A stretch of DNA of 64,000 bases from Limnochorda pilosa (GTDB lineage: Bacteria > Bacillota > Limnochordia > Limnochordales > Limnochordaceae): positions 3,410,001 through 3,474,000 of the forward strand of contig NZ_AP014924.1 of the NCBI RefSeq assembly GCF_001544015.1, given 5' to 3'. Under the pieces are notes generated by a model, which ran no database searches, had not been told where the DNA came from, and worked only from the letters and a program-made list of their open reading frames with translations. The first letter of the stretch is position 1; the number at the start of each line of letters is the position of its first letter. The translations under genes were made by a program, and so were the position numbers. This document shows, one piece after another, positions 8,450 to 17,934 of the stretch.

Positions 8450-8568
8450 AGGGGTGTCTGGCGGCGTGCCCCGGCGGGCGCGCCCCCGGCACGGGGCGGG
8501 CACCGCGCATAGGGTGCCTTCCTGTGTCGCATGGTAAGGCATAGCTCGCCGCCAGGGCCGCCGCCACC

Positions 8569-10683
8569 ATGATCGCTTGGCTCCGCCGCATGGCTATCGG
8601 TGCACTGCTCCTCCTCGCGCTGGTCGGGGTGCTGCTGGTGGTTCGCAGCTACCGCCTGGTGGCAGAGCTCAAGCCGGGCGCGCCCCCGCCGACCGCCGTC
8701 CTCCTGGACCGCGAGGGGCGCTTCTACGCCTACGCTGGACGGGGCGCGACCCGGTACGCTTCTCTGGCGGAGATCCCCGCCACCCTGCGAAACGGCCTGG
8801 TGGCTGCGGAGGACAAGCGTTTCTACCAGCACCCGGGCATCGATCCCCTGGCCATCCTGCGGGCCCTCTGGATCGACCTGCGGGCCGGCCGGGTCGTTCA
8901 GGGTGCCAGTACTCTCACCCAGCAGCTTGCCAAGAGGCTCTTTCTCACCCCCCAGCGCACCGTGTGGCGCAAGGCTCAGGAGGTCGTCCTGGCCCTCATG
9001 CTGGAGCAGCGCTTCTCCAAGGAGACCATCCTGGAGCTCTACCTCAACCGCGTGGACTTCGGCGAGGGGGCCGCGGGGGTGGACGCGGCCGCCCGCACCT
9101 ACTTCGGGGTCGCGCCGTCCGAGCTGACCGTCGGTCAGAGCGCCCTCCTGGCCGGCGTGGTCAGGGGGCCGGCCCTCTACTCGCCTTTCCGCCACCCCGA
9201 GGCGGCCCGGGAGCGGCAGGACTACGTGTTGGAGCGGATGGTCGAGGACGGGTACCTGTCCGCGCCCGAGGCGTCGGCTGCGCGAGAAGCGCCCCTCAAG
9301 CTCGCGAGCCTTCCGACCGGGGGCGAACGCTACTTCGTCGACTGGGTCCGTGCCGAGTTGGTGCGGCGCCTGGGCACCAACCTGGTGCAGCAGGGCGGCC
9401 TCACCGTACGCACCACCGTGGACCCCCAGGTTCAGCAGGCCATGGAAGGGGTCTTGGGCAGCTCTCAGGGCGCGGTGGTGGCCCTCGATCCCCGGACGGG
9501 CGCCGTGCTGGGAATGGTGGGCGGACGGAGCTACCGGGAGAGCCAGTGGAACCGGGCGGTGCTGGCTCTCCGCCAGCCCGGGTCGGCCTTCAAGCCCTTC
9601 GTCTATGCCGCCGCCCTCGAGCAGGGGTGGCAGCCCAACTGGCTGGTGGACGACCGCCCGCACGTCTTTGGCGGGTACCGGCCTGCGAACTACAAGGACG
9701 AGTACTGGGGCGCCGTCACCCTCAAGCACGCTCTGGTGGAGTCGCTGAACAACGGATCGGTTTGGTTGCTGGACCAGCTGGGCGTCGATGCGGGGATGGA
9801 GATGGCCCGCCGGCTGGGGATCACCCACCTGGAGCCCGCAGACCGCCACCTGGGGCTGGTGCTGGGCGCCCTGGCGCAGGGCGTCTCGCCCCTGGAGCTG
9901 GCTGCCGCCTATGCACCGTTCGCCAACGGCGGGTACCGCGTGGAACCCTTCGGAATCCTCCGGGCGGAGGACGCCCGGGGCCGCGTCTGGATCGAAACGG
10001 AGCCGGACCCCCGGCGGGTCCTCAGCCCGCAGGTTGCATCGCTGATGACCGACATGATGGAGGGGGTGGTGCGTGAAGGAACCGGGACCGCTGCCCAGCC
10101 AGGCCGCCCGGCGGCCGGAAAGACGGGGACGACAGACCACCTGATCAACGCCTGGTTCGCCGGGTACACTCCGGACCTGCTGGCGGTGGTCTATGTGGGG
10201 AACGACGATCGCACCCCCGTGGGTGGGGGCGGGGGTACCCTGGCAGCCCCGATCTGGGGCCGGTTCGTCAGCCGGGCCCTTGCGAACCGGCCGCCGGTGC
10301 CGTTCACCGTTCCCGACGGCGTCGTGGCCGACGTGCCCCTGGACATCTTCACAGGCTTGCGGGCCGGCGATCTCTGCAGCCGCAGGGAGGCCCACAGCCT
10401 CCTGCAGGGGTGGGTGCCGCGGCGGTATGCGCCCTGCAGCTGGGGCGCGGCGCAGGGTACCGGCCTGCCCGCCTCGCGGGCCGCCTTCGAGGCGGGGGAG
10501 GTCACCGTGGCCTCGGAACCCGGCCCCCCCGACTCGGGGTGGCGCTTCCCGCTGCTCCTTCCCAGTCCTCTGCCGCTGGACGAGGAACGCCGTCCCTCCC
10601 CTGCGCCCTTCGATCTTGCGCCGGAAGACGGGTTCCTCAGGCGCCTCTTCCCCCTCCCTGCCCGTGAGCCCGACGGTGTATAA
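8569..10683 (+). CDS. Class A penicillin-binding protein (transglycosylase/transpeptidase, PBP1A family)
   Basis: A 704-residue bifunctional peptidoglycan synthase. A membrane anchor spans residues 8-26. The glycosyltransferase 51 domain shows EDKRFYQHPGID (catalytic Glu81), QGASTLTQQLAK (111-122) and RKAQEVVLALMLEQRFSK. The transpeptidase domain has SAFK (SxxK, Ser339), SLN (SxN, 392-394) and KTGT (518-521). It polymerises and cross-links glycan strands outside the membrane. A Pro/Gly-rich tail follows. The ATG has only a distant AGGG (11 nt) as ribosome-binding site. It lies 119 nt downstream of the opine-dehydrogenase gene on the same strand, with no clear own promoter, so read-through from the riboswitch transcript is plausible. 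Confidence 0.93.
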   Translation: MIAWLRRMAIGALLLLALVGVLLVVRSYRLVAELKPGAPPPTAVLLDREGRFYAYAGRGATRYASLAEIPATLRNGLVAAEDKRFYQHPGIDPLAILRALWIDLRAGRVVQGASTLTQQLAKRLFLTPQRTVWRKAQEVVLALMLEQRFSKETILELYLNRVDFGEGAAGVDAAARTYFGVAPSELTVGQSALLAGVVRGPALYSPFRHPEAARERQDYVLERMVEDGYLSAPEASAAREAPLKLASLPTGGERYFVDWVRAELVRRLGTNLVQQGGLTVRTTVDPQVQQAMEGVLGSSQGAVVALDPRTGAVLGMVGGRSYRESQWNRAVLALRQPGSAFKPFVYAAALEQGWQPNWLVDDRPHVFGGYRPANYKDEYWGAVTLKHALVESLNNGSVWLLDQLGVDAGMEMARRLGITHLEPADRHLGLVLGALAQGVSPLELAAAYAPFANGGYRVEPFGILRAEDARGRVWIETEPDPRRVLSPQVASLMTDMMEGVVREGTGTAAQPGRPAAGKTGTTDHLINAWFAGYTPDLLAVVYVGNDDRTPVGGGGGTLAAPIWGRFVSRALANRPPVPFTVPDGVVADVPLDIFTGLRAGDLCSRREAHSLLQGWVPRRYAPCSWGAAQGTGLPASRAAFEAGEVTVASEPGPPDSGWRFPLLLPSPLPLDEERRPSPAPFDLAPEDGFLRRLFPLPAREPDGV

Positions 10684-10743
10684 TGGTGCCGGTGCCCGCA
10701 CCTGCGCGTTCTTCCAGCCAGCTCCAGGGAGGGGGTGAAACCC

Positions 10744-11787
10744 GTGGGCGATCGCGTGCGCCTCACCCAGATGAGTTCCAAGGCCGGCTGAGCCTCCAAG
10801 CTGAGCCCTGAGGACCTGGTCCAGGTCCTGCGAGGCCTGCCGAGGCTGGCCGATCCCAACCTGCTGGTGGGGAACGAGACGCTGGACGACGCGGCCGTCT
10901 ACCGTCTGGACGACGAGCGCGCCCTGGTCCAGACCGTCGACTTCTTCACGCCCATCGTGGATGATCCGTACCTCTTCGGGCGGATCGCCGCAGCCAACGC
11001 GCTGAGCGACGTCTACGCCATGGGCGGGCGGCCTCTGACGGCCCTGGCGCTGGTTGGTTTCCCCGTCTCCAAGCTGCCTCTGGACGTGCTCCGCTCCATC
11101 ATGGCCGGGGGGGCCGACGTCCTTCGAGAGGCGGGGTGCGCCCTGGTGGGTGGGCATACCATTGACGACCCCGAGCCCAAGTTCGGCCTGGCCGTCACCG
11201 GGATGGTGGCGCCGGACCGCTTTCTCAGCAACGCCGGGGCGCGCCCCGGGGACGTGCTGGTGCTCACCAAGCCCATCGGAACGGGGCTCATCTCCACGGC
11301 CCTCAAGCGGGATGGCTGCCCTCCGGACGCAGAGGAAGCGGCGGTGAGGGTCATGACCGCCCTGAACCGGGCCGCCTCCGAGGCGGCGCTGGCGGTGGGA
11401 GTCGATGCGTGCACAGACGTGACGGGTTTCGGCCTGCTGGGCCACCTTTACGAGATGGTGACCGCGAGCGGCGTGGCCGCGGAGGTGTCCGCTGAGGCCG
11501 TTCCCCTGCTGCCCCACGTGGAGGACCTGGCCCGCCGCGGCTTCATCGCGGGCGGCACCCGGGCGAACCAGCAGTACCTGCGGGACAAGCTGGCTTTCGG
11601 TCCCCGGGTGGATGGGTTCCTTCGCCTGGTCCTGGTCGACGCCATGACCTCGGGCGGCCTCTTGCTGGCGGTGCGCCCGGAACGCACCCAGGGCCTCCTG
11701 ACGGCCCTGCGGGAGCGGGGCGTGGAGGAGGCCCGGGTGATCGGAAGGATCGTGGCTGAGGCGCCCGTGCCCATCACCGTCACGTGA
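10744..11787 (+). CDS. selD: Selenide, water dikinase SelD, selenocysteine-containing (in-frame TGA at 10789-10791)
   Basis: SelD makes selenophosphate from selenide and ATP for Sec-tRNA and selenouridine synthesis. The frame that is plainly SelD (NETLDDAAVYRLDD, TVDFFTPIVDDPY, GGHTIDDPEPKFGL, DVTGFGLLGHL) extends upstream through a TGA to GTG 10744, which follows an AGGGAGGGGGTGA purine run. The TGA is codon 16 in the context KAG-U-ASK, exactly where other SelD proteins have the catalytic Cys or Sec. A SECIS-like hairpin follows at 10811-10829. Read this way the protein has 347 residues, normal for the family. Tools that treat TGA as stop would start it wrongly near 10867. It lies downstream of the penicillin-binding protein gene. 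Confidence 0.93.
10789..10829 (+). promoter_or_regulatory. UGA (Sec) codon and bacterial SECIS-like hairpin
   Basis: The TGA at 10789-10791 is followed by perfect arms AGGACCTGG (10811-10819) and CCAGGTCCT (10821-10829) around one T; physically a 7-bp stem with a GGUCC loop is more likely. The loop begins about 26 nt after the UGA and starts with G, which fits the spacing and loop rule of bacterial SECIS elements bound by SelB. Confidence 0.8.
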
Positions 11788-11812
11788 TCCGGCCGGTTCG
11801 GCTTCCCGGTCC

Positions 11813-12214
11813 TCAGCGCTTGCTGAACTGAGGCGCCTTGCGGGCCTTCTTCAGGCCGTACTTGCGGCGCTCCTTCATGCGGGGATCACGGGTCAGGAGC
11901 CCCGCCCGCTTCAAGGGGGTGCGGAACTCGGGGTCGACCTCCGTCAGGGCCCGGGCGATGCCATGGCGCAAGGCGATGGCCTGCGCCGCCACCCCACCCC
12001 CGAAAAGCCGGGCGATGCAGTCGTACTTGCCCGTGGTCCCCGTGATCACAAAGGGGCGCTCAATCTCGTGCTCCAGCGTGGGGCGGCCGAAGTATTGCCC
12101 CACCGGCTTGTCGTTCACCCGCACCTCGCCGGTGCCGGGCATCAGCCACACCTTGGCGACGGCCGTCTTCCGCCGGCCCGTGGCGTACGTACGCTCGCCC
12201 ACGTCCACAGCCAT
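11813..12214 (-). CDS. rpsI: 30S ribosomal protein S9
   Basis: A 133-residue S9 with the conserved [13 protein letters not shown] start region, the NDKPVGQYF segment and the C-terminal tail ending PQFSKR that reaches the ribosomal P site. It is the last gene of the super-operon, 17 nt after rplM, and converges with selD. No clear U-tailed terminator is seen in the 25 nt between them. Confidence 0.97.
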   Translation of the reverse strand: MAVDVGERTYATGRRKTAVAKVWLMPGTGEVRVNDKPVGQYFGRPTLEHEIERPFVITGTTGKYDCIARLFGGGVAAQAIALRHGIARALTEVDPEFRTPLKRAGLLTRDPRMKERRKYGLKKARKAPQFSKR

Positions 12215-12231
12215 GGTCTATCCCACTCCCT

Positions 12232-12678
12232 CTACGAGAACTGCAGCGGCTCCGGGTTCTGAGCCTGATGCGGGTGGTCCGGGCCGGCGTACACCTTCAG
12301 CTTCTTGATCAGCTGCCGGCCCAGCCGGTTATGGGGAAGCATGCCCCACACCGCCCGCTCGATGGGCGCCTCCGGGTGCCTCCGCCGCAGCTCCGCAGCT
12401 GTGGCCTGTTTCAGGCCTCCCGGGTACCCCGAGTGCCAGGAGTAGACCTTCTTCTCCCACTTCTTGCCGGTGAGCGCCACCTCGGCGGCGTTCACCACGA
12501 TGACGTAATCTCCCGTGTCCAGGTGGGGGGTGTAGCTGGGCTTGTGCTTCCCCCGCAGGATGGTGGCAATGCGGCTGGCCAGGCGTCCCACCACCTGCCC
12601 GCGTGCATCGACCACGTACCACTTCTGCTCGATCTCGTCCGCCTTCGGAACCCTGGTCCGGTGGCTCAGGCCCTGCAT
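12232..12678 (-). CDS. rplM: 50S ribosomal protein L13
   Basis: A 148-residue L13. The start ATG at 12678 has AGGAGGAG at a good distance; an upstream in-frame start at 12696 is less likely. Conserved blocks [30 protein letters not shown] and [11 protein letters not shown] are present. rplM-rpsI is the normal pair and here follows truA. Confidence 0.97.
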   Translation of the reverse strand: MQGLSHRTRVPKADEIEQKWYVVDARGQVVGRLASRIATILRGKHKPSYTPHLDTGDYVIVVNAAEVALTGKKWEKKVYSWHSGYPGGLKQATAAELRRRHPEAPIERAVWGMLPHNRLGRQLIKKLKVYAGPDHPHQAQNPEPLQFS

Positions 12679-12743
12679 GGTCAAGCTCCTCCTCACCTAC
12701 GGCGCCCGCCCTTCCCCTGCCGGAAACGGGCGGTATGATGCTA

Positions 12744-13577
12744 TCACATCCCCGCAACCGGGTCAATCAACACCCCCGACTCCGACCCATCTCGGGGCTC
12801 CCGCCCCCCGGGCCGCTCCGGCGGATACCTGACGCAGGTCAGGTAGAGCCCCCAGGGAGGCGCCGTCGGCACCGGCGGCCGCAGATCGGGCCGACTCAGC
12901 CGCAGCTCCAGGCCCTCGGGCCTCATACGGCCCAGGCCCACCTCCACCAACCCTCCGGCCAGCCGCCGCACCATCCGGTAGAGGAAGCCGTCCGCCTCGG
13001 CCACCACCACCAGCCAGGGAGGCGTCCCCGCCAGATCCAGGCGATGAAGGGTTCGTACGGTGGTCCGGGCCGAGGAGCCCGTGCTCGCGAAGGCCGCGAA
13101 ATCGTGAACCCCTGTCAGCTTCGAGGCGGCCTCCGCCATGGCTTCCCGATCCAGCCGTTCCGGCACCCACCACGCCCGGCGGCGCGCCAGGGCGGAAGGT
13201 TCCGGACGGTTGAGGATCACGTACCGGTACTCCTTCGACACCGCTCCGAAGCGCGGGTGGAAGGAGCCCTCCACCTCGTGCGACCGGCGCACCACCACGC
13301 CCTCGGGAAGGTGCCGGTTCAGTGCCGGGGCGAACCGTTCGGGCGGGATGCGGCTCGAGGTGTCAAAACAGACCACCTGGCCCAGCGCATGCACCCCTGA
13401 GTCCGTCCGGCCCGCGGCGACGAGTCTGGCCGCCGTCCCCGTCGCCCGCTCGATGGCCGCCGCCAGGGCTCCCTGCACCGTCCCCCGGCCGCCCGGACGG
13501 CCCCTTTGCGCCTGAAAACCCGAAAAGCACGTCCCATCGTACTCCACCACCAGAGCCACGCGCCGTTGGGGGCGCAT
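12744..13577 (-). CDS. truA: tRNA pseudouridine(38-40) synthase TruA
   Basis: A 277-residue TruA. The active-site motif AAGRTDSGVHALGQVV contains the catalytic Asp, and YDGTCFSGFQAQ near the N-terminus and YRMVRRLAGGLVEVGLG near the C-terminus are family marks. It modifies uridines 38-40 in the anticodon arm. The start ATG 13577 comes 4 nt after the rplQ stop, with no strong ribosome-binding site, suggesting coupling. The ABC-type ecfA/ecfT genes that often separate rplQ and truA are absent here. Confidence 0.95.
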   Translation of the reverse strand: MRPQRRVALVVEYDGTCFSGFQAQRGRPGGRGTVQGALAAAIERATGTAARLVAAGRTDSGVHALGQVVCFDTSSRIPPERFAPALNRHLPEGVVVRRSHEVEGSFHPRFGAVSKEYRYVILNRPEPSALARRRAWWVPERLDREAMAEAASKLTGVHDFAAFASTGSSARTTVRTLHRLDLAGTPPWLVVVAEADGFLYRMVRRLAGGLVEVGLGRMRPEGLELRLSRPDLRPPVPTAPPWGLYLTCVRYPPERPGGREPRDGSESGVLIDPVAGM

Positions 13578-13581
13578 CGGG

Positions 13582-13926
13582 TCACACCAGCTCGATGATG
13601 GACATGGGTGCGGCGTCACCGCGCCGGACCCCGGCCTTCACGATCCGCACGTAGCCACCGGTTCGCTCCTGATAGCGGGGGGCCACCTCGTCAAAGAGCT
13701 TCTGGACCGGCTCCTTCCCCAACAGGTAGGCGGCGGCCTGGCGCCGGGCGTGGAGCGTGCCCTGCTTGCCCAGATGGATCATGTGCTCCGCCAGGGGCCG
13801 GATGGCCTTGGCCTTGGCCTCCGTCGTCTCGATCCGCCCGTGCACGATGAGGGCGCTCACCTGGTTGCGGAGCAGGGCCCGCCGGCTGCCCGCGTTACGC
13901 CCCAGCTTGTGCTGCTTCAACTCCAT
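13582..13926 (-). CDS. rplQ: 50S ribosomal protein L17
   Basis: A 114-residue L17 with the conserved [15 protein letters not shown] start and the [18 protein letters not shown] segment. It sits 17 nt behind rpoA as in the classical alpha operon. Confidence 0.97.
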   Translation of the reverse strand: MELKQHKLGRNAGSRRALLRNQVSALIVHGRIETTEAKAKAIRPLAEHMIHLGKQGTLHARRQAAAYLLGKEPVQKLFDEVAPRYQERTGGYVRIVKAGVRRGDAAPMSIIELV

Positions 13927-13943
13927 TCACCTCGCCGTGGTCC

Positions 13944-14885
13944 CTACTCGTCCGAGGCCCGCAGGGAGAGGCCCAGATCCGCCAGCTTCTCCTTCACTTC
14001 CTGGAGCGACTTCTTGCCCAGGTTGCGGACCTTCATCATGTCCTCTTCGGTCTTGCGGGTGAGGTCCTCCACCGTGTTGATGCCGGCGCGCTTCAGGCAG
14101 TTGTACGACCGCACCGAGAGGTCGAGCTCCTCGATGGGCAGCTCCAGCAGCCTGTCCTTCTCCTCCTCCTGCTTCTCCACCATGATCTCCATGTCCGAGG
14201 AGGAGTCGGTCAACGACATGAAGAGCCGCAGGTGCTCCGCCATGATGCGGGCGGCCAGGCTGACGGCTTCGTCGGGCTTCAGGCTGCCGTCGGTCCAGAC
14301 CTCCAGGATGAGCCGGTCGTAGTCGGTCACCTGGCCCACCCGGGTGTTCTCCACCTGGTAGTTGACCCGGGGCACGGGGGTGAAGATGGAGTCCATGGGG
14401 ATGAGCCCGATGGGCATCTCGTCCTTCTTGTTCCGCTCGGCGGAGACGTATCCCCGGCCCTTCTCGAGGGTAATCTCCATGTAGAGCCGGGCGCCCTCGT
14501 CCAGGGTGGCGATGTGGAGGTCCGGGTTGAGGATCTCGACCTCAGGACCGGCGATGATGTCGCCCGCCGTCACCTCTCCAGGCCCCTGAGCTTCGACGCG
14601 AACCTGCACCGCCTCGTCGGTGTGGAGCTTCACCAGGAGCTGCTTCAGGTTGAGGACGACGTCGGTGGTGTCCTCCATCACCCCCGGGATCGTGGAGAAC
14701 TCGTGGAGCACCCCATCGATCCGTACGGCAGTGGGCGCCGCCCCCGGCAGCGACGAGAGCAGGATCCGCCGCAGGCTGTTGCCCAGGGTGGTCCCGTACC
14801 CCCGCTCCAACGGCTCCACCACGAAGCGCCCGTAGTTGCCCTCCAGCGCCTCGGTCGCGATCCGCGGCCTTTCCATCTCGATCAT
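13944..14885 (-). CDS. rpoA: DNA-directed RNA polymerase subunit alpha
   Basis: A 313-residue alpha subunit that dimerises to start RNA polymerase assembly. The N-terminal domain has [26 protein letters not shown]; the C-terminal domain has two helix-hairpin elements ([16 protein letters not shown] and [19 protein letters not shown]) that contact promoter DNA and activators. I prefer ATG 14885 because the family begins with an MIE.E.P pattern; a GTG six nt upstream (14891) has GGGGGG at a slightly better distance and is an alternative. A short linker of acidic/Gln residues joins the domains. Confidence 0.96.
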   Translation of the reverse strand: MIEMERPRIATEALEGNYGRFVVEPLERGYGTTLGNSLRRILLSSLPGAAPTAVRIDGVLHEFSTIPGVMEDTTDVVLNLKQLLVKLHTDEAVQVRVEAQGPGEVTAGDIIAGPEVEILNPDLHIATLDEGARLYMEITLEKGRGYVSAERNKKDEMPIGLIPMDSIFTPVPRVNYQVENTRVGQVTDYDRLILEVWTDGSLKPDEAVSLAARIMAEHLRLFMSLTDSSSDMEIMVEKQEEEKDRLLELPIEELDLSVRSYNCLKRAGINTVEDLTRKTEEDMMKVRNLGKKSLQEVKEKLADLGLSLRASDE

Positions 14886-14935
14886 GCGCACCGCTGCCCC
14901 CCTTCAGCTCCGGGCCTGGGCCCGGGCTGGGACCC

Positions 14936-15562
14936 TCACCGGGAGTAGTACTCCACCACCAGGTGCTCCTGGACGTCCAGGTCGATCTGATCGCGCCTGG
15001 GCAGCTGCAGCACCTCGCCCGACATGGTCTCAGGACTGAGGCTCAGCCACCCGGGAACGCCCCGCTGCTGCGCGGCCTGCACGTTGGCCTGGACCAGATC
15101 GAGCTCGCGGCTCTTCTCCCGGATCGAGACCACGTCCCCGGCCCTCACCAGGTAGGACGGAACGTCCACCTTCCGCCCGTTGACGGCCACGTGTCCGTGC
15201 ATGACGAGCTGGCGGGCCTGCGCCCGGGAAGAGCCGAAGCCAAGCCGGAAGACGACGTTGTCCAGCCGCCGTTCCAGGAGCTGGATCAGGATCTCGCCGG
15301 TGACGCCCTTCTTCTTGGCCGCCATCTCGTAGTAGCGCTCGAACTGCCGCTCGAGCACCCCATAGATCCGGCGGAGGTTCTGCTTCTCCTGCAGGTGGAG
15401 GGCGTGCTCCGAGAGCTTCCGCCTCCCCTGCCCGTGCTGGCCCGGGGGGTACGACCGCCGATCCACCGGGCACTTGTCGGTATAGCACTTGTCGCCCTTC
15501 AGGTACAGCTTCTCGCCCGCCCGCCGGCAGAGCCTGCAGACGGGGCCTGTGTAGCGTGCCAT
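14936..15562 (-). CDS. rpsD: 30S ribosomal protein S4 (zinc-binding form)
   Basis: A 208-residue S4 starting at the conserved [14 protein letters not shown]. Cysteines in CRLC and CYTDKC form the zinc-binding C+ type N-terminus. The S4 RNA-binding domain with [20 protein letters not shown] is intact. In Bacillus rpsD is separate from the alpha operon; here it lies between rpsK and rpoA, the order found in many other bacteria. Confidence 0.97.
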   Translation of the reverse strand: MARYTGPVCRLCRRAGEKLYLKGDKCYTDKCPVDRRSYPPGQHGQGRRKLSEHALHLQEKQNLRRIYGVLERQFERYYEMAAKKKGVTGEILIQLLERRLDNVVFRLGFGSSRAQARQLVMHGHVAVNGRKVDVPSYLVRAGDVVSIREKSRELDLVQANVQAAQQRGVPGWLSLSPETMSGEVLQLPRRDQIDLDVQEHLVVEYYSR

Positions 15563-15585
15563 CTCTGCGCCGTTCACCTCCTGGA

Positions 15586-15981
15586 CTAGACCCGCCGCCG
15601 CTTGGGTGGGCGGCACCCGTTGTGGGGGACGGGGGTGACGTCCTTGATGGCGCTTACTTCCAGCCCCGCCGACTGGAGGGATCGGATGGCCGCCTCACGG
15701 CCCGACCCCGGCCCCTTCACGTGGACGTCGATCTCCCGCATGCCATGCTCCATCGCCTGCCGGGCCGCCTTCTCCGCTGCGAGACCGGCGGCGAAGGGCG
15801 TGCCCTTGCGGGAACCCTTGAACCCCACCGTGCCGGCGCTAGCCCAGGAGATGACGTTCCCCTGGCGGTCCGTGATGGTGACCACCGTGTTGTTGAAGGT
15901 GGACGTGATGTGGGCCACCCCGACCGCGATGTTCTTCTTCTCCCGGCGCTTGACCCGGGTGGTGCGCTTCTGCGCGGACAC
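15586..15981 (-). CDS. rpsK: 30S ribosomal protein S11
   Basis: A 131-residue S11 with [32 protein letters not shown] and the basic end [13 protein letters not shown]. It lies between rpsM and rpsD. Confidence 0.97.
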   Translation of the reverse strand: MSAQKRTTRVKRREKKNIAVGVAHITSTFNNTVVTITDRQGNVISWASAGTVGFKGSRKGTPFAAGLAAEKAARQAMEHGMREIDVHVKGPGSGREAAIRSLQSAGLEVSAIKDVTPVPHNGCRPPKRRRV

Positions 15982-16045
15982 TCGCTCTCACCCCTCATCC
16001 TGCCCCGCGTGCGACGCCCTTGGAGGCGCCGCGCTCAGCTTCAGA

Positions 16046-16420
16046 TCACTTCTTCTTCCGGCGGATGCCCACCGTTCGCTTCGGCCCCTTGCGGGTCCGG
16101 GCATTGGTGCGCGTCCTTTGGCCCCGTACGGGCAACCCCCGGCGGTGCCGGAGACCCCGGTAGGAACCGATGTCGATGAGACGCTTGATGTTGCCCTGCA
16201 CCTCGCGGCGAAGGTCGCCCTCCACCACGTGCTGCTTCTCGATCACGTCCCGCAGGCGGGTCACCTCATCCTCGGTCAGGTCCCGCACCCGCGTGTCGGG
16301 GCTGACGCCCGTCTGCTCGAGGATCCTGCGGGACGTGGAGAAACCGATGCCATAAATGTAGGTGAGCGCCGCCTCCACACGCTTCTCTCGCGGGATGTCG
16401 ACGCCGGCGATTCGGGCCAT
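16046..16420 (-). CDS. rpsM: 30S ribosomal protein S13
   Basis: A 124-residue S13 starting at [16 protein letters not shown] (ATG 16420, with a second ATG two codons upstream). The [14 protein letters not shown] helix-hairpin and the basic C-terminal [14 protein letters not shown] are conserved; the tail contacts P-site tRNA. Confidence 0.97.
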   Translation of the reverse strand: MARIAGVDIPREKRVEAALTYIYGIGFSTSRRILEQTGVSPDTRVRDLTEDEVTRLRDVIEKQHVVEGDLRREVQGNIKRLIDIGSYRGLRHRRGLPVRGQRTRTNARTRKGPKRTVGIRRKKK

Positions 16421-16436
16421 CGTCACACCCTCCTGA

Positions 16437-16550
16437 CTAGCCCTGCACCTGCTTGTGCTTGGGGTTTTCGCAAATGACCATGACCCGGCCGTTCCTCCGG
16501 ATCACCTTGCACTTCTCGCACATCGGCTTGACCGATGCTCGAACCTTCAT
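16437..16550 (-). CDS. rpmJ: 50S ribosomal protein L36 (zinc-binding form)
   Basis: A 37-residue protein between rpsM and infA: it starts [16 protein letters not shown] and ends in [13 protein letters not shown] before a TAG at 16437-16439. The ligands C-x2-C, C and H of the zinc-ribbon (C+) form are present. Too short for most gene finders but beyond doubt by sequence and position. Confidence 0.96.
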   Translation of the reverse strand: MKVRASVKPMCEKCKVIRRNGRVMVICENPKHKQVQG

Positions 16551-16589
16551 GCCAACCCAACCTCCCCGCTCTCCTCGATCTCGGCCGCC

Positions 16590-16808
16590 CTACCGCTTCC
16601 GATAGACGATGCGACCGCGGCTGAGGTCGTAGGGTGAGAGCTCCACCGTGACCTTGTCACCCGGAATGATACGGATGTAGTGCATGCGCATCTTCCCGGA
16701 GATGTGCGCCAGGACCCGGTGACCGTTCTCGAGTTCGACGCGAAACATGGCGTTGGGCAGCGGTTCGATCACCGTGCCCTCCATCTCGATCACGTCGTCC
16801 TTGCCCAT
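16590..16808 (-). CDS. infA: Translation initiation factor IF-1
   Basis: A 72-residue OB-fold protein starting [15 protein letters not shown] (ATG 16808, GGAGGTGATG upstream, 8-nt spacing) and ending in the conserved [14 protein letters not shown]. It binds the 30S A site. An in-frame upstream start at 16820 is not supported. Confidence 0.97.
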   Translation of the reverse strand: MGKDDVIEMEGTVIEPLPNAMFRVELENGHRVLAHISGKMRMHYIRIIPGDKVTVELSPYDLSRGRIVYRKR

Positions 16809-16823
16809 GCGCCGCATCACCTC

Positions 16824-17141
16824 CTATTCGGCGCCTCCGGCCGTCTCGGAGCCCGTCTCCGCGGGGGCGTCCGCCGCCATCCACGCTGCGATCCGCGCCC
16901 GTACCTCTCGGTCGTTCACGGGCTCGCCGGCCTCCAGCCGTCGACCCAGCTCCCGATCCACCTGCGGATGGAGCCACAGGTGCCGGAGGTTCTTCCGCTT
17001 GGGGCGGGAGACGGGGTGCCGCTCTCCGTCGCTCACGAGCACCGTGCGCTCGTCCGCCAGGCCGACGACCATGTAGCACCGTCCCTCGTCTCGACCGGCC
17101 CGCGAGGTCACCCGTCCCCCGAGCTCCGGCTTCCTGGCCAT
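16824..17141 (-). CDS. KOW-domain RNA-binding protein (L14e-like, between map and infA)
   Basis: A 105-residue protein with an N-terminal KOW/L14e-like barrel (GGRVTSRAGRDEGRCYMVVG, then VLVSDGERHPVSRPKRKNLRH). Small KOW proteins of this kind lie between map and infA in many Firmicutes; the function is thought to concern ribosome or rRNA binding but is not established. The copy here has an extra C-terminal acidic/Ala-rich tail of about 45 residues, beyond the typical ~75-residue length. I start at ATG 17141 (MARKPELGG); a GTG four codons upstream is possible. Confidence 0.8.
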   Translation of the reverse strand: MARKPELGGRVTSRAGRDEGRCYMVVGLADERTVLVSDGERHPVSRPKRKNLRHLWLHPQVDRELGRRLEAGEPVNDREVRARIAAWMAADAPAETGSETAGGAE

Positions 17142-17166
17142 CTCCCACCTCACCGCCCCGCGCCGC

Positions 17167-17916
<750 letters not shown>

Positions 17917-17934
17917 CCTGGCGATGCCGCCCCC

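Noticed and set aside
8466-8505. GC-rich inverted sequence between the opine-dehydrogenase and penicillin-binding protein genes as a terminator
   Set aside because: Pairing is imperfect and there is no U-tail, so I cannot say it stops transcription.
10679-10684. TATAAT at the end of the penicillin-binding protein gene as a selD promoter
   Set aside because: No -35 like sequence at 16-18 nt and it overlaps the stop codon; possible but too weak to list.
10789-10791. TGA in selD as a nonsense mutation
   Set aside because: The exact catalytic position, the open frame on both sides and the following SECIS-like hairpin make selenocysteine much more likely.
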